Origin: Plasmopara viticola
Taxonomy: Eukaryota; Oomycota; Peronosporomycetes; Peronosporales; Peronosporaceae
Assembly: GCA_001695595.3 (NCBI GenBank)
Contig: MBPM02000031.1
Span: forward strand, 62,001 to 126,000
Length of the DNA stretch: 64,000 nucleotides
Direction: 5' to 3'
The position numbers were made by a program, and so were the translations under genes. A model generated the notes under the pieces. It saw only the letters and a program-made list of their open reading frames with translations, was not told the DNA's origin and did no database searches. Positions within the stretch are counted from its first letter, which is position 1, and each line of letters begins with the position of its first letter. Positions 59,601 through 64,000 of the stretch are shown here, piece after piece.

Positions 59601-62600
59601 AAGCCACATTACAATACACTCGAAAAGAAATGATATTAGTACAGCGTTATCTTTTTAGTCTAGCTTGGACGCACGTACGATCTAAAAGAAGGCTAATATT
59701 TTCCTGCGTTCCCGAGTGGTGCCGCATGCTAATGCACAACATCTTTTACTAGAGCACTATCGATAGCAATAATTTTCGAACAATTTATTCTTTCACGAGA
59801 TGAGGTATGGCCGCACTCAATTAACTTTTTTGATCTCATGGTGTTGAGCATTCATCGTACTCGTCAATAAGAGCATTATTCGTTTCCTGCAATGACTGCT
59901 TTGTCTCACCACGATCGTCATGACATTGCCTTTTGTTGTGGACTCGTTATTAGCGTAAATCAAAATTTTGCTGCCTAGCTTTCCCAATAAGTAAGACTAT
60001 CTTTTGATGTCAAATCTTGATGCTATAAAGATTTATCCTTGTACCATATTCAACAAGTTTCTCCCCTTTGATGAGGTTATGTGCTAAATTGTGGGCAAAC
60101 ATCAAACGCGTCGCATACTCACTCCAATAAGCTTTATTTCTCCTCAAAGTACATATCTAGTACTTAGAGCGAAGTTCACACATTTCTCACATTTTCGTAA
60201 GCTTAGCTCGTTATAGAATTGCGCTGTCTTTGCCCCAGAACGCGACCGAATGCTCAGAACGAAATAGGGCTTTCAATCATGTCCAAAGGCTTTATTATGA
60301 TAGAAAATTCATTTTTAATAGCTTTCGGCGCGGTTTAAGACGCATTAGAGTTAAGTACTACATACTCTGTAAGCTTCCTCACATGTTTAAAGACTTCTGT
60401 AGTACCTCGTGATATTGAAACGTGCGTGGAATATGGTTTATCTCATCGTACTGAATAGAAAAGACCCCTATATTACCTGGTGATTTTTCGCGTAACACCA
60501 GGTATCTTATTTCTGTATCACAATTTTTTTCTTGATAAGCATACCCCTGCACGTTAACAGGCAGGCCGCGACAGCGAAGTGCACTTTGTAAGTCTACCCG
60601 GTCCTCTGATGTCTTTCCTTTAAACCATATGATAACGATACAGGATGTCTTCTTGATGGTGCTCATTACCACCGGCTTTATTATCAACTACGCTAACCGT
60701 TAGTCTTATTCCCCTGCGGTCAATAAAAAAGGTATCTGCAGCTGTCTGAGGTCTTGTCCTTCGGCCAAATCTTCGACTCATCGGCAGAGTTGCGCTCACA
60801 CTGCATAATTCGTCTTTGACGATCCGTGTTACACACTCTGTTGAGTAATTGTCTGTGAAGGGTTCACAATGGACAAATCTAGCTTAGTGCGAAAAGCTTT
60901 TATGACTTTTATCCAAAACGATCTCCAGAGCAAGAATCTCCGTCCGAGAGAATTGAATTTAAAATTCATGTTGCGTTGAGGCACAATTAAGGAAATGTGC
61001 TGCCTTTGTCTATCTCTTCGTTAAGATATGCGTATAATTACGATTTATACTTCTTTTAAGCTTGACTTATGAGCATTTTATACGCTCTGATTTGTTTTGT
61101 TACGTCCGCTCTCAGCATCTTTGAGAAAACTTTCAGCGAGGCTCAACTCCAGTCGCCACATCTATGAGCCCTAATATTTGTTGTCCTCCGAGATCAGATG
61201 ACTCAATAGTCGATCGGTAGAAATATTACTCTGTTCAAGACCATTGCCGGTCTGATTGGTTGCTGAAGTGCTGTACTCAATAATTAGTCGATTTAAATTA
61301 CTTTCGCTATATAGAAGCTTTACCAAAGCATGATCAGCCCGGGTGCTTTGCACATAATCTCTCCAAGCATTAACCTGACTGCTGTGCTAATTTCACAAGG
61401 AGTGGTTAAAGATTCTTGACTAAATTAGCTAGAAGATCAAATTTGATGAGTAGACCATGCTATTCTGCTTCAGCCATTTATGAATCGATTGAAACCGTGC
61501 CTTCTCGATACACCTCTTCAAAGACCAAATTCTTGATAGAAAAGACCGTAAGCAGGTCTTTTAAATCTCAAACGGAAAGCTTTCTTTCTTTGAAAGTCCA
61601 GAAATGTTTAATTTCAAGGTCTTGATCTAGTGCATTTGTATTTACTCGAGACGAAAAAAATTGCGCTTGACCTGGTGCTTTGCCCTCGATCTCTTTGCGC
61701 ACACACCTCATTACTAGACTGACGTCACCAGGAATTACCAAAGGCTTCTTGATCATATTTCAACCAGATATCTTTTTAGCTGAATCGTGCGACTCTGCCT
61801 CAATCAATGTTAGCTCGGTTGAACCATGTTCTCGCAAGTTTTCTCTTCAATGACCACATTTCTTTTCAAAAAGACTTTCATCTGATCGTTCACGTCTCGA
61901 TCGGGAAGCTCTCTTTGTTTGTAAATTCGAATAGGTCAATTAAACTTTCTTGATTTAGTACCCTCGTCTTTAGTCGAGACGATTTGTGCGCTCGATAATC
62001 TTTTGTCTCTCTCAGCCTTTACAATCTGATCGTGTAATAATTTGACCAGATGTAAGATATGGTCGTCTATTGCTTTTGTGATCAGGATAATCCAACCGAA
62101 TTGATCAATTTTGCTATTAAACCCTAGGAGAATAATACCGAGATTCATCGATCAATAATGCCATCGCCCCGTCGATACGATTGTACGCCATTTTTGTATG
62201 ATCTGTAGTAGTCGAAAAGACAAGATTTTGCCATTTGGTTTATCTCCGCCATCCGACATTGCTAAAGCCTTTTCGCCTCAGTACGTAATCTTCAGCTACC
62301 CACGTTCCCATGTTTCTGTGTGATACAAGGCGCGAGAAGCGATCGCTGAAATTTTTGATTGTTATGAGATTTGCACCTGTGCTCACTCTGCCCAGGTAGC
62401 TTACAATGTTTATGATAACCTCATATGCAAAGATGGGCTGGATCAACAGGTGTCTTCCGATTTTGGCTTTTCGGTATACCATGTAAATCTTAAAGTGTTG
62501 GTTTATTGCACCGAGAATATCAAATCTTTTAGAGCATCTTATAAACATTGCAAAAAAATTTTGACATGCCTAAGCCGAAAAATTTGTCACCACTTTGACC

Positions 62601-64000
62601 AAACGAGAGACGTATGTATTAAAACATCAACCTACAAAGATGAACCAACGATTCGTTACTCAACAGGTTAACAAGACGCGGACACTAACGAAGTAGGTAA
62701 ATACATCATCGGCCAGATTTTAACGGGTACAATTCCGTTTATATGAATAAACGCGTTTTAGTCGGCTATTAAGCCAGCTCAGAAAATAAACATATGCACC
62801 AGGGCTTTGAAATATAGTTAATAATAGTATGGGTACAACCATTTATCACATATACATTCTCTCAGATACCATCAAGCTTCTATCGCTTGATCTTAATTGC
62901 ATAGCTTACATCCTTACAAACAAAATAGGCAATTTATTTTTAAGGCAATTCAAGTAAACATCTTGGCGTTAGAATTGAAGAGAAAAGTCTGCATATTTGA
63001 TGTTAACCATTTCGTCGGTCTTAACTTGTTTGAATAATAAAAAAAGTTTCAAGTGTGCGCTAGTTTGGGTATTCACGAATTTTTAAGTAGACAGAGAATT
63101 TAAAAGCATAGCGGATTTGTCTCGGGCACACACATCATAACATTGCGCTTACGAAAGCAGAAGCATGATTTTCACTAAATCCTTTTCTCAGTCTCTACAT
63201 CATTAAAAACACAACCGTAGATGCAGGCCTCGGCTTGTCCTGACTTTCGTCCAAAATACATATGCATTAGTACTATCCATACGAATAGGCGAATATACGG
63301 CTTTAGATCAGAAGTCGGGTGTTGATGTCTTACAATCATTGGAGACAATTGAAGTTTTGGCTAAAAATAATCTGAGGTGTGTAACGAGAATGATAGCCTT
63401 TCGGATGGTAGTTATAAATGGCTAAAAGCCACCAACTAGGCTTTAGCAAGACAAAAATTTGTAAAAGCTCTCCATTTAATATCCTTTCTTAATTTGCTCC
63501 AAGCAACTAACACTCCTTCATCGAAGTCGCCCCGCTCGCTGCTTGATCCTCGTCCGACGACCGATCTTCGATAAGTTTCCTCTGCGAGTGTGTTATAGCT
63601 AGTGTCCTAGCTTAACATCTTCTCGGCATCTATTGGCTTGATAGCTTGGTGTTTAGTTGAATCGTTCCACTGGCGGATAGGGTATAGAAGTTGTCCAGCC
63701 GGTACTTACCAGCTTCATGCACTCTGCACCCACTACACATAAACGAGCGTCAATTGAGCAAGAGCTAGTCCTTGCCTAGTGATATCATCTTAAAATATTC
63801 ATCACTGCAGATCGTTATGGCTATGTGAGCCGCAGTGAGAGCACAACTGGAGTGTCTTTCGATCATGTTCGGTTCGCAAAGAAATGCTGAAGATTCCCCG
63901 CTGAGTGATTCGGATCAAACATGTCGATAAAGATATTCACATCGAGCTTTCATTGTGCTAAGAGACAGGCTTTATTTTAGCGTCTGTGTTTTGGTCAACT
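56631..64000. other. Gene-free AT-rich interval to the end of the window
   Basis: About 7.4 kb without a recognisable gene. The longest frames (60379-60687 and 62240-62548, minus strand, about 100 codons each) have no motif and no support from neighbouring exons. The composition and broken frames suggest old, heavily mutated transposon sequence. Confidence 0.5.

Noticed and set aside
60379..60687. 102-codon minus-strand frame considered as a secreted effector
   Set aside because: No signal peptide and no RXLR-EER or LFLAK-type motif; not supported.

Overview
The window looks like nuclear DNA of an oomycete, probably a Peronosporaceae member (Phytophthora or downy-mildew type). This is inferred from three things: very compact protein genes with 54-86 nt GT-AG introns, stramenopile-flavoured housekeeping genes (plant-like tyrosyl-tRNA synthetase, Vps53, polyubiquitin), and gene islands separated by long, AT-rich, transposon-filled deserts. 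A sperm-tail PG-rich repeat protein suggests a flagellated life stage, such as zoospores, now or in the recent past.

Layout. 1-688 is the 3' end of a cytosolic tyrosyl-tRNA synthetase. About 820-3045 is two tandem, badly decayed copies of a Ty3/gypsy integrase. 4232-10787 holds Vps53 and a large unidentified protein interrupted by an in-frame TAG. 10788-16182 is mostly empty, apart from a 328-bp remnant of a LINE-type element with its target-site duplication. 16183-26160 is a second gene island: a CCT-motif-like regulator, a decayed UVRAG/Vps38-like gene, an unidentified protein, the PG-repeat flagellar protein and a PPP phosphatase with C-terminal EF-hands. 26161-34236 is gene-free with a 497-bp tandem duplication. 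34237-36512 holds an RMDN-family gene broken in exon 4 and a frameshifted DNAJC21/Jjj1-like fragment. 36513-43778 is gene-free.

43784-50774 is a complete but dead Ty3/gypsy chromovirus: two LTRs, a GCTTT target duplication, gag, protease, RT, RNase H, integrase and chromodomain. Its 3' LTR contains a nested 1,144-bp non-LTR element with its own 11-bp target duplication. 51327-52244 is a four-unit polyubiquitin gene. From there to 64000 the sequence is AT-rich with no convincing gene, holding only a MITE-like palindrome and a diverged ~325-bp tandem repeat.

Functionally, the intact genes are core cell biology: translation, endosome-to-Golgi tethering, ubiquitin supply, Ca2+-linked dephosphorylation, flagellum and transcription. 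No operon logic applies. The main biology is a mosaic of intact genes, genes with frame-breaking lesions, and layered transposon insertions whose order can be read from target-site duplications. I found no convincing tRNA, rRNA, CRISPR array or RXLR/Crinkler effector gene.
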